64,000 nt of DNA from the NCBI RefSeq assembly GCF_001189965.1, contig NZ_LFLU01000009.1, positions 1 through 64,000 of the forward strand, in the 5' to 3' direction. The DNA is from Herbaspirillum rhizosphaerae (lineage in GTDB: Bacteria > Pseudomonadota > Gammaproteobacteria > Burkholderiales > Burkholderiaceae_D). The notes below the pieces were generated by a model. It was not told the DNA's origin, did not search any database, and saw only the letters and a program-made list of their open reading frames with translations. A program made the position numbers and the translations under genes. How positions within the stretch are numbered: position 1 is the first letter of the stretch; each line of letters begins with the position of its first letter. Below are positions 17,173 to 26,164 of the stretch, piece after piece.

Positions 17173-17875
17173 TCTGCCCAATATCGAACCCGATCTGTTC
17201 CGGCAGCCGGTCGTCGCCAATTTCAAAGGAATCGGCGCGTCCAGCCACCGGCCGCGCTTCCTGCTGCTGTACGGCTCCCTGCGGGAGCGTTCCTACAGCC
17301 GGCTTTTGACCATGGAAGCGGCGCGCCTGCTGGAAGCATTCGGCGGTGAAGTCAGGATTTTCGATCCGCATGGTTTGCCGTTGCCGGACAGCGAACCCGA
17401 TACACATCCCAAGGTCGTGGAGCTGCGCGATCTGGCCAACTGGTCCGAAGGAATGGTCTGGTGTTCGCCCGAACGCCACGGCGCTATGACCGGCATCATG
17501 AAATCGCAGATCGACTGGATTCCTTTGTCGCAAGGGGCGATTCGTCCGACCCAGGGCAAGACGCTCGCCGTCATGGAGGTGTCGGGCGGCTCGCAGTCTT
17601 TCAATGCGCTCAATCAGATGCGCGTGCTGGGGCGCTGGATGAGGATGCTGACCATTCCCAACCAGTCGTCGGTGGCGAAGGCGTATCAGGAGTTCGACGA
17701 TGCCGGCCGGATGAAACCGTCGCCGTACTATGAACGGGTGGTCGACGTGATGGAGGAACTGTTCAAGTTCACCCTGCTGACCAGGGATGTCTCGCCCTTC
17801 CTGACAGACCGATACAGCGAACGCCGCGAGACTGCGCTTGAGCTGTCCCGGCGCATGAGCCAGGAAAAGTTGTAG
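17153..17875 (+). CDS. arsH: ArsH NADPH-dependent FMN reductase
   Basis: This about 240-residue flavoprotein has [15 protein letters not shown], the FMN phosphate-binding loop, and [20 protein letters not shown], the ArsH hallmark. ArsH oxidises trivalent methylarsenicals and antimicrobial organoarsenicals, or acts as a quinone/azo reductase against redox stress. The GTG at 17153 has GGAGGGG upstream and overlaps arsC by 20 bp; alternative ATGs at 17120 and 17138 cannot be excluded. It completes a plasmid-like arsRBCH set. Confidence 0.9.
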   Translation: MSHQLSDLPNIEPDLFRQPVVANFKGIGASSHRPRFLLLYGSLRERSYSRLLTMEAARLLEAFGGEVRIFDPHGLPLPDSEPDTHPKVVELRDLANWSEGMVWCSPERHGAMTGIMKSQIDWIPLSQGAIRPTQGKTLAVMEVSGGSQSFNALNQMRVLGRWMRMLTIPNQSSVAKAYQEFDDAGRMKPSPYYERVVDVMEELFKFTLLTRDVSPFLTDRYSERRETALELSRRMSQEKL

Positions 17876-18014
17876 GCGGTATGGGATCGCGGGTCTGCTA
17901 TTTGCCGGTAGCGAGCGTCAAAGAATGGCAAACAGTAATTCATTTCCTTATCTTTAACGCCGACCGCCATATCCCCGGCACCATCTTCTTTTCTATTCCC
18001 GGCCGGGATGGCGC

Positions 18015-19004
18015 CTACAGTTGCAGGATGGGCTTGCCCACTTGCTGCCGGTTCTCGATTCGCGCGTGCGCCTGTTCGACGTTGTCGAGCGAGTAGCAAG
18101 CCTCAATGTCCACCTGCAGCGAACCGTCGAGTAGTGCAGCAAAGACTGCATCGGCCCTGCGCTGCACCGTCTCCCGGTTCGTCATGTGGTCGGCCAGGCG
18201 GGGACGGGTGAGAAACAGCGAACCGGCTTCGCCCAGCTCAATGGGGTCGAGGTCGGTGAGCGAGCCGGATACGTTGCCGTAGTTGACGATCAATCCGTGT
18301 TTTTTGCATGCGCGGAAGCTGTCCCGCAAAGTCGCCTTGCCGACCGAATCGAACACCACATCCACACCTTCGCCTGCGGTGGCGTCGCGGATCTGATCGG
18401 CGACGCCGCCCTGCGAATAGTCGAATGCGTGATCGGCGCCGCGCCGGATTGCCATAGCGCGTTTTTCTGCGGTGCCGGCCGTGACGAAGACCCTTGCCCC
18501 GCGCAGTTTCGCCATCTGCACCAGCAATTGGCCGATGCTGCCGGCGGCGGCATGGATCAGGCAGGTGCTGCCGGGCGCCAGCCGCGCGACGTCTTCGATG
18601 AGATAGTGTGCGGTCGAGCCCTGGAAGATAGATGCCGCGGCCAACTGATGGGTCATGCCATCGGGCAGTTTGGCAACCAGCGCAGCCGGGACCGAGGCGT
18701 AGTCGGCGTAACTGCCCCAGGCGATGCACCAGGCCACGCGGTCGCCGATGGCGATATCCCGGACATCGTCGCCGCACGCGACCACTTCGCCGCTGCCTTC
18801 CATGCCCAGCGTGCAAGGCAAGCGCACGTTATAGGTCTGCGAGTTCGCGTACTTTCCCTGACGCGTGTGCACGTCCATGAAATTGATGCCGGCGCACGCC
18901 AGCTTGACCAGCACGTGGCCGGCCTGCACTTGCGGCATGGGCGCGTCCTTGCGTTTTTGCAGCACTTCCGGGCCGCCATATTGTTCTATGGTGATCGCTC
19001 TCAT
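18015..19004 (-). CDS. NADPH:quinone oxidoreductase (zeta-crystallin-like)
   Basis: This 329-residue medium-chain dehydrogenase has the QOR signature HVLVKLACAGINFMDVHTR near residue 30 and a nucleotide-binding stretch LIHAAAGSIGQLLVQMAKLRG near 147. No zinc ligands are seen. It performs one-electron quinone reduction or enone reduction in the cytoplasm. Start 19004 has AGGAGG upstream, so the much longer open frame to 19658 is not coding. It is divergent from a LysR gene with a 120-bp spacer, which probably controls it. Confidence 0.9.
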   Translation of the reverse strand: MRAITIEQYGGPEVLQKRKDAPMPQVQAGHVLVKLACAGINFMDVHTRQGKYANSQTYNVRLPCTLGMEGSGEVVACGDDVRDIAIGDRVAWCIAWGSYADYASVPAALVAKLPDGMTHQLAAASIFQGSTAHYLIEDVARLAPGSTCLIHAAAGSIGQLLVQMAKLRGARVFVTAGTAEKRAMAIRRGADHAFDYSQGGVADQIRDATAGEGVDVVFDSVGKATLRDSFRACKKHGLIVNYGNVSGSLTDLDPIELGEAGSLFLTRPRLADHMTNRETVQRRADAVFAALLDGSLQVDIEACYSLDNVEQAHARIENRQQVGKPILQL

Positions 19005-19124
19005 CGCCTGCCTCCTTATCGGTTCTGGATTTTTCTGTTTCGCTCTGCCAGCAGGCATGATAAAACAGCGAGATTCGATAGAAAATTCCCGATACATTCG
19101 CCTTTTCCGTGAAAATATTGACCG

Positions 19125-20003
19125 ATGTTTGATTGGCAAGATCTCTATGTGTTTAGCGTGCTGGCCCGTACAGGGTCGCTTTCCGGTGCTGCGCGGGAAC
19201 TCGGGATCGAGCATGCGACGGTGGGCAGGCGATTGGAATCGCTGGAGCGGGCCTTGGGTTTGCGGCTGGTCGACAAACTTCCGCGCAGCCGTCCGCTGAC
19301 GGCCGACGGGCAGGCCATCGCCGCTTTGGCGCAGAATATGGCACAGATCGCGGGCCTGGTAGAGCAACGTGCGCGTCCCTCGCTGATCGGGCTGGCCGGT
19401 TCGGTTCGGGTAAGCGCTCCGCCCTCGCTGTCGCGCGCGTGCATCGTGCCCCGCATCGCGGCGCTGAGAGCCAGTCACCCCCAGCTGCGCCTGATCTTGC
19501 AACCGTCCACTGCGCTGGACGACATGGGCAAGGGCGAGGCCGATATCGCCATTCGCACCGTCCGCCCGGAAGACGGCGACCTGATCTGCAAGAAAGTCGG
19601 CGAGGTGCGCTTCGGCCTCTACGGTACGCGCGAATTCAGCCGACGTCCGGCCGGGCAATGGACGTTCATTTCGTATGACGAATCACTCGACCACCTGCCT
19701 CAGCAAATCTGGTTGCATCAGATCAGGGGCGAGCGCCCGGTCGCGTTTTTTGCTAGCGATCTCATGTCGCAGCAGATGGCGGCGCGCGACCACATCGGTG
19801 CAGTGGTGCTCCCCACCATGATCGGCGACGTCGACCCTCAGCTGGTGCCGCTGCCGACACAGGCGGCAGCACCGGCGCGCGATATCTGGATCATCGTTTA
19901 TCCTGATATCCGGCGCAGTCCCCTGGTGGAAATCGTGATGAATTTCCTGATGGATTGCATTGCACGCGAGCCGGCGCTTTCCTCACAGGCCCTGCTGAAA
20001 TGA
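19125..20003 (+). CDS. LysR-family transcriptional regulator
   Basis: This 292-residue regulator has an N-terminal helix-turn-helix (TGSLSGAARELGIEHATVGRRL) and a short effector domain. It belongs to the branch with MGKGEADIAIRTVRPEDGDL typical of GcvA/CrgA relatives. It is divergent from the quinone oxidoreductase and likely regulates it in response to a quinone or electrophile. Confidence 0.88.
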   Translation: MFDWQDLYVFSVLARTGSLSGAARELGIEHATVGRRLESLERALGLRLVDKLPRSRPLTADGQAIAALAQNMAQIAGLVEQRARPSLIGLAGSVRVSAPPSLSRACIVPRIAALRASHPQLRLILQPSTALDDMGKGEADIAIRTVRPEDGDLICKKVGEVRFGLYGTREFSRRPAGQWTFISYDESLDHLPQQIWLHQIRGERPVAFFASDLMSQQMAARDHIGAVVLPTMIGDVDPQLVPLPTQAAAPARDIWIIVYPDIRRSPLVEIVMNFLMDCIAREPALSSQALLK

Positions 20004-20159
20004 TGTCGTCCCCGGCAATGCCGCACATGCCGCGGTCAGGCGCACCAGCCGGTATGACCAGCTAGCCGTCAAGGCGTATCTTATTTCCCCGATTATCAAC
20101 TCCCGGCAGCTTGCAGTCCTGGGGTTTGCCAACGCTTGTTTTCCGGGTTTGCGGCGTGC

Positions 20160-20203
20160 TTGATATTTTATGTAAGTGTACATATAATACGTTCACTTAT
20201 ATA
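20160..20203 (+). promoter_or_regulatory. promoter embedded in a MarR-type inverted repeat
   Basis: TTGATA (20160-20165) and TATAAT (20183-20188) are 17 bp apart, an almost perfect sigma70 promoter. The 15-bp arms 20169-20183 and 20189-20203 form an inverted repeat (TATRTAAGTGWACRT, 12 of 15 matched) around the -10. The downstream MarR-type gene is the likely binder, giving autoregulation of the START-marR operon. Confidence 0.7.
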
Positions 20204-20213
20204 AGGAGTCGAA

Positions 20214-20645
20214 ATGACCAATGCCACCCACGCCAGCACCTCTTTCAGCCATGAGACCAAAGCATCGCCTGCAACAATCTGGGAAATCTTCAAAGCCGTT
20301 TCCGAATGGAAGGATTGGAACGCAGGCGTACATGCATGCACCCTGGAAGGTCCTTTCGCGACGGGCTCATGGTTCACCATGGTGCTTCCCGATCAGGATG
20401 TCATCAGGTCAGAAGTTGTCGAAGTCGAAGAGCCGAACTTCTTCACAGACGAAACAAAGCTGGGCGACATCGTGGTTCGCGTGCGTCATGAAATCAGCCC
20501 TGTTCCGAACGAACGCCATTGCGTAACCTACAAGATCGAGGTGATCGGAGAGAATGCCGGCGACATTTGCGCGGCGGTATCCTCCGATTTTCCTGAAGTC
20601 TTGAAAGCACTTGTCTCACGCGCCGAAAATCGGATGGCGGAATGA
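20214..20645 (+). CDS. SRPBCC/polyketide-cyclase-like protein
   Basis: This 143-residue protein has the START-like opening FSHETKASPATIWEIFKAVSEWKDWN and a short C-terminal helix (LKALVSRAENRMAE). AAGGAG lies five bases before the ATG. It is the first gene of an operon with a MarR-family regulator, in parallel with the ArsR-START pair near 9 kb, suggesting ligand-binding proteins controlled by small-molecule repressors. The ligand is unknown. Confidence 0.83.
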   Translation: MTNATHASTSFSHETKASPATIWEIFKAVSEWKDWNAGVHACTLEGPFATGSWFTMVLPDQDVIRSEVVEVEEPNFFTDETKLGDIVVRVRHEISPVPNERHCVTYKIEVIGENAGDICAAVSSDFPEVLKALVSRAENRMAE

Positions 20646-20747
20646 GCTGCGCGTGGCTGGGAGCGGTGCCGCGCCGCCATGTCATGCGCAGCGTTGCCGG
20701 CGGCTTCGTACAATGGGCGTCAAACTGAATATGGAGCAGGTGTATCG

Positions 20748-21212
20748 ATGAAAGAAAAACCACTTCCCACCGCTCACAGCGGTCCCTCCGACAGTCCTGG
20801 TTTTTTGCTATGGCGGATATCCAACAACTGGCAGCGAGAACAGCGCGCAGCCTTGCAGCCGCTTGGATTGACCCACACGCAGTTTGTCATGCTCGCGGTG
20901 GCGACCTGGTTCGGTGCAAAAGAACCGCTTACGCAAATGCGTCTGTCCCAACTGACGGGCAGCGACCCGATGACGACCTCTCAGGTAGTGCGCGCGCTTC
21001 TCGCCAATGGACTCTTCGAGCGCGATGCTCACCCGACCGATACGCGCGCCAAGATTATTTCCACCACTGCAGCCGGCCGCAAGCTTGCGCATCAGGCGAT
21101 CAAGGTCGTTGAAGAAGTTGACCGCAAATTCTTTGCGCCTTTAGGTGAAGATCAATCCCATCTCATCACGCTGTTTCAGTCAATGCTGACAAACACCTTG
21201 AGCGATTCTTGA
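20748..21212 (+). CDS. MarR-family transcriptional regulator
   Basis: This 154-residue winged-helix protein has LGLTHTQFVMLAVATW, the recognition helix DPMTTSQVVRALLANGLFER and the beta-wing HPTDTRAKIISTTAAGRKLA. MarR proteins are dimeric repressors released by phenolic or lipophilic ligands. It follows the START-like gene by 102 bp on the same strand. Start 20748 is preceded by GGAGCAGG. The inverted repeat around the upstream promoter is its probable target. Confidence 0.88.
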   Translation: MKEKPLPTAHSGPSDSPGFLLWRISNNWQREQRAALQPLGLTHTQFVMLAVATWFGAKEPLTQMRLSQLTGSDPMTTSQVVRALLANGLFERDAHPTDTRAKIISTTAAGRKLAHQAIKVVEEVDRKFFAPLGEDQSHLITLFQSMLTNTLSDS

Positions 21213-21426
21213 AAAGCAGTCCTGCCGACCGCTGCACTCAGCTGCGGATGAAGGGAGCCTCCCGGCCGTTTGCAGACATCCGGTTACAAGCTGTTTCGAA
21301 CTTTGCAATTACGGTCACAAATGCAGGGCGATATCGCGCGCATAATCAGGATCCGGCCAGCCTGAAGACTGGCCGCATATTGTCATGTTTATCGTTGTGC
21401 ATTACATCGGCAGGGAGCCAAGCATC

Positions 21427-22152
21427 ATGAGTCCTCAAGAAACGCAAGCGCTTCAAGATTTCCTCAATCAACTGATACAGGTGCGCGGCATCGGCAAAGA
21501 CGCCCAGGCCGATGCGATGATTGCCGCGGCCGTCGCCCGGCAGCCGGATGCGGCCTATCTGCTGGTACAGCGAGCGCTGTTGATGGACCAGGCGCTCGCG
21601 ACGTCCAAGGCGCAGGTTGCCTCCTTGCAAAGCCAGTTACAGGCGTTGCAGTCCGGCGCAGCCCCGGCGCACGGTTTTCTCGACAGCAACGCCTGGGGCA
21701 ATGCGCCGGCGGCGTCCTTACGTTCCAATCCGGCTCCTGCTTATGCACCGACTTACACGCCTGCACCCGCGCCGGCAGCTCCGCCATACCAGGCTGCACC
21801 GGCGCCGTCCCCGGGCTTTTTCGGCGGCGGGATGGGCGGCATGCTGGGTACCGTCGCGGCCACCGCCGCTGGCGTTGCCGGCGGCGCCTTCCTGTTCCAG
21901 GGAATTGAACATCTGATGAACGGCGGCAGCGGTTCGGGGCTGATGCATCAGAATGGACTGTCCACTCCTGTGGAAAACATCGAAAACACCACCGTCAATA
22001 ACTACTACGGCAGCGATGCCGACAAAGGGCGTACGCCAGACCGCGCCGACAGCGGCAGCGATAGCGCATCGGGCAGTGATCTTGCCGACCTGAGCAATAT
22101 CGATCTTGACGACAGCAGCGACGGCGGTGGTTACGACGATTCCATGGCGTAG
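21427..22152 (+). CDS. DUF2076-like ABC-substrate-associated protein
   Basis: This 241-residue protein has an N-terminal helical part (SPQETQALQDFLNQLIQVRG, AYLLVQRALLMDQAL), a Pro/Ala-rich linker (about 95-130), a Gly/Ala hydrophobic stretch (FFGGGMGGMLGTVAATAAGVAGG) and an Asp/Ser-rich acidic C-terminus. This layout matches DUF2076, a family of unproven function often annotated as a periplasmic ligand-binding or chaperone-like protein. The hydrophobic Gly-rich segment could insert in or touch the membrane. It stands alone and is followed by a hairpin terminator. Confidence 0.75.
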   Translation: MSPQETQALQDFLNQLIQVRGIGKDAQADAMIAAAVARQPDAAYLLVQRALLMDQALATSKAQVASLQSQLQALQSGAAPAHGFLDSNAWGNAPAASLRSNPAPAYAPTYTPAPAPAAPPYQAAPAPSPGFFGGGMGGMLGTVAATAAGVAGGAFLFQGIEHLMNGGSGSGLMHQNGLSTPVENIENTTVNNYYGSDADKGRTPDRADSGSDSASGSDLADLSNIDLDDSSDGGGYDDSMA

Positions 22153-22202
22153 CTGCACAGCATTTCCAGCCGGTTATTTTGAATGGCTGATGAATGAAAA
22201 TA

Positions 22203-22228
22203 ACAAAGCCTGCGAATGCAGGCTTTGT
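22203..22228. terminator. hairpin terminator
   Basis: ACAAAGCCTGC and GCAGGCTTTGT (22203-22213 and 22218-22228) form a perfect 11-bp stem with a GAAT loop between the convergent DUF2076 and LysR genes. The downstream T-run is weak, but the stem is symmetric and could serve both directions. Confidence 0.6.
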
Positions 22229-22298
22229 CGTTTGAGGATCATCAGGAATTTACAGCGCCGGACAGCCGCTCATTCGCCGGTCGTTCCCGGCAGCGATT

Positions 22299-23243
22299 TC
22301 AGGCCGCTGACGGTTCGCTTTCCTGCGAGACCTGATACATCGCGTTGTCGCGCAAGATCGTCGTCACGAATTCACGGAACCAGACCATCACCGGCGCCTG
22401 TGTGCGTCCACGCAGCGTCACCAGCGCAAAGCGTGCGCTGGCCGTCAGCGTCGGGCGGACATCGAGTTCGACCAGCTCGCCTTGCTCCAGCCCGGCGCGC
22501 GCGGCCGCCAGTATGCCCAGGTACACCGCGTCGGTGGCGTAAATCGTATCGACCAGGCTGCGGATATCTTCGCTCTGCAAGGTGATCATCTCATCGGCGT
22601 TGGCCCTGGCGCCATAGGTCTTGACCAGCAGGCGCACCACCTCGTCCGACAAGGGCGTGGAGACGACCGGGAACTGGAGAATATCGTCGATGCCGATGGC
22701 GCCGCGCGCGGCCAGCGGATGCGATTTCTTGCAAACAAATCCGGTGCGCATCTCGATCGCGACGTCGATGTCCAGATCGGCGTGCGGCATGACCCTGCGG
22801 GCGTCGACCACCAGGGCGTCCAGCTGCTGCTCGCGCAGTTGGGCGAGCAGCAATTCGACCGGACCGCGGCTGATGAAACTGCGCAGATCCGGATGGTGTT
22901 GTGCGACATGGCACAGCAAGGGCGTCATCAGCAGAAAGCCCGGTCCCGATCCCATGCCGACGCGGATATTGCCACCTGTTCCCTGCTGCAGCAATTGCGC
23001 CGAACGGCGCAGCTCCGAAGTTTGCAAGACCACTTCCCTGGCGCGCTGAACCACGCCAAGTCCCAGCGGCGTGAGGCTGTTGCGTTTGCCGATGCGATCC
23101 AGCAGGCGTCCTCCCAGTTCTTCTTCCAGGCACTGCAGGCTGCGGCTAAGCGCGGACTGCGTGATGAAGAGTTTCTCCGCCGCGCGACTGAACGAGCCGG
23201 TTTCGCTGACCGCGATCAGGTGCTCGAGCTGCCTGGTATTCAT
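22299..23243 (-). CDS. LysR-family transcriptional regulator
   Basis: This 314-residue regulator opens MNTRQLEHLIAVSETGSF with helix-turn-helix RAAEKLFITQSALSRSLQ and a full effector domain. It is divergent, across 141 bp, from an MHS symporter, an amidohydrolase and a porin, so it probably controls uptake and hydrolysis of their shared substrate. Confidence 0.9.
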   Translation of the reverse strand: MNTRQLEHLIAVSETGSFSRAAEKLFITQSALSRSLQCLEEELGGRLLDRIGKRNSLTPLGLGVVQRAREVVLQTSELRRSAQLLQQGTGGNIRVGMGSGPGFLLMTPLLCHVAQHHPDLRSFISRGPVELLLAQLREQQLDALVVDARRVMPHADLDIDVAIEMRTGFVCKKSHPLAARGAIGIDDILQFPVVSTPLSDEVVRLLVKTYGARANADEMITLQSEDIRSLVDTIYATDAVYLGILAAARAGLEQGELVELDVRPTLTASARFALVTLRGRTQAPVMVWFREFVTTILRDNAMYQVSQESEPSAA

Positions 23244-23384
23244 GGCCTACTCCCTATTCTCAAAAGTCATCGTTGTTATGTAATTAATGCGTTGGACCTG
23301 CAAGATTGGTGCCACCTAGAATACAACCCGGTATGAACAATATTAAGAATTTAAACAAAATCTTTCCCTGACAAGAATGCCACC

Positions 23385-24698
23385 ATGAACTCTGCAACCG
23401 TACGTTCCACCAGCGAAACTACTTCAGATCCCTCGGCAGTTGTGAGCGAAGAATCTCCCTCGCGCCGCCTGGTTGCCGCCGCAGTTGCCGGCAACGCACT
23501 CGAGTTCTACGACTTTTTTACCTACGCTTTTTTCGCCGTCTACATAGGCAAGACTTTCTTCCCGAGCAGTTCGCCGCTGACCAGCCTGCTGCTGTCGGTT
23601 GCGGTGTTCGGCGTCGGCTTTGTCACTCGTCCGGTCGGCGCGATCCTCATCGGCCTGTACGCCGATCGCGCCGGACGCAAGCCGGCGATGCTGCTGACCA
23701 TTGCGCTGGTCACGGTCGGCACGCTGGGGCTGGTGGTCTGCCCCGGCTACGACAGCATCGGCCTGGCGGCTCCCGTCATCGTGGTGCTGTGCCGGCTGGT
23801 GCAGGGTCTGGCGCTGGGCGGCGAGATCGGCCCGGCGACGTCATTCCTGGTTGAAATGGCGCCCTCCCGGCATCGCGGACTGGTCGGCAGCTGGCAGCTG
23901 GCCAGTCAAGGCCTGGCCATGCTGGCGGGTGGCCTCGTCGGCACGCTGCTGAGCAAGCTGTTGAGTCCGGAGGCATTGCAAAGCTGGGGCTGGCGCGCCG
24001 CATTCGCGCTGGGGCTGCTGATTATCCCGGTGGCCATGTACCTGCGCCGCGCCATGCCCGACACCCATGTTCCGGCGGCCAGGAGCAAAGCCGCCGGCAG
24101 CCGCTACCGTCTGCTCGCGCAGAACGCCCGCCTCATCGTCATCGCCTCCTTCACCTTGATGTCGCCATCGGTGACGGTGTATGTGGTGCTGTACATGACG
24201 ACCTACGCCATCGCCACCCTGAAGATGGCTCCGGCCATTGCGATGGCGGCCACGGTGGTGAGCGGCCTGGTCACGCTGTTGGCGTCGTTGCTGGGCGGAT
24301 GGCTGAGCGATCGCGTGGGCCGCAAGCCGGTCATGATCATTCCGCGCATTCTCTTGCTGCTGGTGGCTTACCCGGCATTCATGCTGCTGGTGGATCAGAA
24401 AAGTTACCTGGCCTTGCTCGGCGTCACCGGGGTGCTGGCGCTGCTGAATTCGATCAGCGCCGCCGCGGCTCTGGTCGCGGTGCCTGAGCTGTTGCCGCGC
24501 GAGGTGCGGGCTACCGGCATGTCGATAGCCTATACCGTGGGGGGCACCTTGTTCGGCGGCGCGACCCAGTTCGCGATCACCTGGATGATCGGCGCCACCG
24601 GCGATCCGACATCGCCAGCCTGGCTGTTGGCGGCGACTGCCCTGATCACATTGCTTGCCCTGTGGATGATGCCTGAAGGAAAAGGCAAACAACTCTGA
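23385..24698 (+). CDS. MHS-family MFS transporter (metabolite:H+ symporter)
   Basis: This 437-residue inner-membrane protein has twelve predicted membrane segments and the MHS signature NALEFYDFFTYAFFAVYIG near residue 37, plus YADRAGRKPAM and LSDRVGRKPVM loops. MHS members import organic anions such as citrate, ketoglutarate or aromatic acids. The neighbouring M20 hydrolase suggests an N-acyl amino acid or hippurate-type substrate. It is followed by that gene after 41 bp. Confidence 0.88.
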   Translation: MNSATVRSTSETTSDPSAVVSEESPSRRLVAAAVAGNALEFYDFFTYAFFAVYIGKTFFPSSSPLTSLLLSVAVFGVGFVTRPVGAILIGLYADRAGRKPAMLLTIALVTVGTLGLVVCPGYDSIGLAAPVIVVLCRLVQGLALGGEIGPATSFLVEMAPSRHRGLVGSWQLASQGLAMLAGGLVGTLLSKLLSPEALQSWGWRAAFALGLLIIPVAMYLRRAMPDTHVPAARSKAAGSRYRLLAQNARLIVIASFTLMSPSVTVYVVLYMTTYAIATLKMAPAIAMAATVVSGLVTLLASLLGGWLSDRVGRKPVMIIPRILLLLVAYPAFMLLVDQKSYLALLGVTGVLALLNSISAAAALVAVPELLPREVRATGMSIAYTVGGTLFGGATQFAITWMIGATGDPTSPAWLLAATALITLLALWMMPEGKGKQL

Positions 24699-24739
24699 GC
24701 GCCGGCGTCCGTCCGACTTAACGAACCAAGGAATTGAAG

Positions 24740-25927
24740 ATGCACCAATTACTCCTCGCCATGCAAGAGCGCAGTGGCGAGTTTGTCAGCCTGCGCCGCG
24801 ATTTTCATCAGCATCCCGAGCTGGGATTCGAGGAAGTGCGCACCAGCGACATCGTTGCACAGCGACTGACGGACTGGGGTTACCACGTTACACGCGGCCT
24901 GGGCGGCACCGGCCTGGTGGGGCAATTGCGCCGCGGCAGCGGGTCGCGGCGCCTGGGTTTGCGGGCCGAAATGGATGCCCTCCCGATACAGGAAGCGAGC
25001 GGCTTGCCGCATGCCAGCCGCCGCGCCGGCATCATGCATGGATGCGGCCATGACGGACATACCGCCATGCTGCTGGCGGCAGCGAAATACCTGGCCGGGG
25101 ACGGGCGTTTCGACGGCACCCTGAACCTGATCTTTCAACCCGCGGAAGAAGGCCTGGGCGGCGCCAGGAAGATGATGGACGAAGGACTCTTCGAACAGTT
25201 TCCGTGCGATGCCGTGTTCGCGATGCATAACTTGCCCGGCATCCCCACGGGCGAGCTGCACTTGCGCGCCGGCGCGGCCATGTCGTCCAGCGAGAACATC
25301 AATATCATCCTGACCGGACGCGGCGGGCATGGCGCCATGCCGCAGCACGCGGCCGATCCGGTAGTGGCTGGGGCGGCCATCGTCACGGGATTGCAAAGCA
25401 TCGTGTCGCGCAACGTGGCGCCGCTGCAGATGGCGGTGATTACGGTAGGCGCCTTCCTGGCGGGCGACGCCAACAACGTCATCCCCGACAGCGCCACGCT
25501 GAAACTGAGCGTGCGCACCATGGACCGGCAGACGCACGATCTGGTCAAGCGGCGCATCGCCGAACTGGTGCATGCGCAGGCCGCCAGCTACGGCGTGCAG
25601 GCTGAGATCGTGCATGGCCGGGGCTATCCGGTGCTGGTCAACACCGTTGCGGAAACCGCGTTCGCCACGGACGTTGCACTGGCGCTGGTGGGCGCGTCGA
25701 AGGTGGTGGCGCCGGCCGCGCCGGTTACTGCCAGCGAGGATTTCGCCTTCATGCTGGAAGCAGTGCCCGGATGCTACCTCTTCATCGGCAACGGCGACGA
25801 TGACGACGCAGCAGCAGGCGCTCACTGGGCCTGCTCCGTACACAATCCGCAATACGATTTCAACGATGCAAACATCGCCACCGGATCGGCTTACTGGGTC
25901 TTGCTGGCGGAACGCTTTCTCGTCTGA
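24740..25927 (+). CDS. M20-family amidohydrolase (hippurate hydrolase/aminoacylase type)
   Basis: This 395-residue enzyme has the metal ligands in HGCGHDGHTAMLL, QPAEEGLGGARKM (catalytic Glu pair) and TASEDFAFMLE, together with the FHQHPELGFEE opening. It hydrolyses the amide bond of N-acyl amino acids such as hippurate or indole-acetyl conjugates, needing two divalent cations. Start 24740 has AAGGAA six bases upstream. It is cotranscribed with an MHS symporter, and a porin follows. The precise acyl group is not defined. Confidence 0.9.
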   Translation: MHQLLLAMQERSGEFVSLRRDFHQHPELGFEEVRTSDIVAQRLTDWGYHVTRGLGGTGLVGQLRRGSGSRRLGLRAEMDALPIQEASGLPHASRRAGIMHGCGHDGHTAMLLAAAKYLAGDGRFDGTLNLIFQPAEEGLGGARKMMDEGLFEQFPCDAVFAMHNLPGIPTGELHLRAGAAMSSSENINIILTGRGGHGAMPQHAADPVVAGAAIVTGLQSIVSRNVAPLQMAVITVGAFLAGDANNVIPDSATLKLSVRTMDRQTHDLVKRRIAELVHAQAASYGVQAEIVHGRGYPVLVNTVAETAFATDVALALVGASKVVAPAAPVTASEDFAFMLEAVPGCYLFIGNGDDDDAAAGAHWACSVHNPQYDFNDANIATGSAYWVLLAERFLV

Positions 25928-26164
25928 CGGATTGCCTCGCTGACGGGCAATTCTCTTTCCACCACCTGATGTAGCGCACTGCCGTTTCCGGCGGTGGTGG
26001 AAACGCGCGTCCGCATTTTTCAGTTATCTGCAAATGGCTGCTGCAGCCGGTCTCTTCTCGTCCTGAAGATACCGAAGGATAGCGCCGCAGCAAGGGCAAA
26101 GATCAAGGGCAGGAATTTCGTGGTCACAACGGGTGTTTTCTTATTTTCTAAAAGGGAGCGAGCA

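Noticed and set aside
19005..19658. Extension of the quinone oxidoreductase to 547 residues
   Set aside because: The extra part is antisense to the LysR gene, and AGGAGG plus the family start fit 19004.
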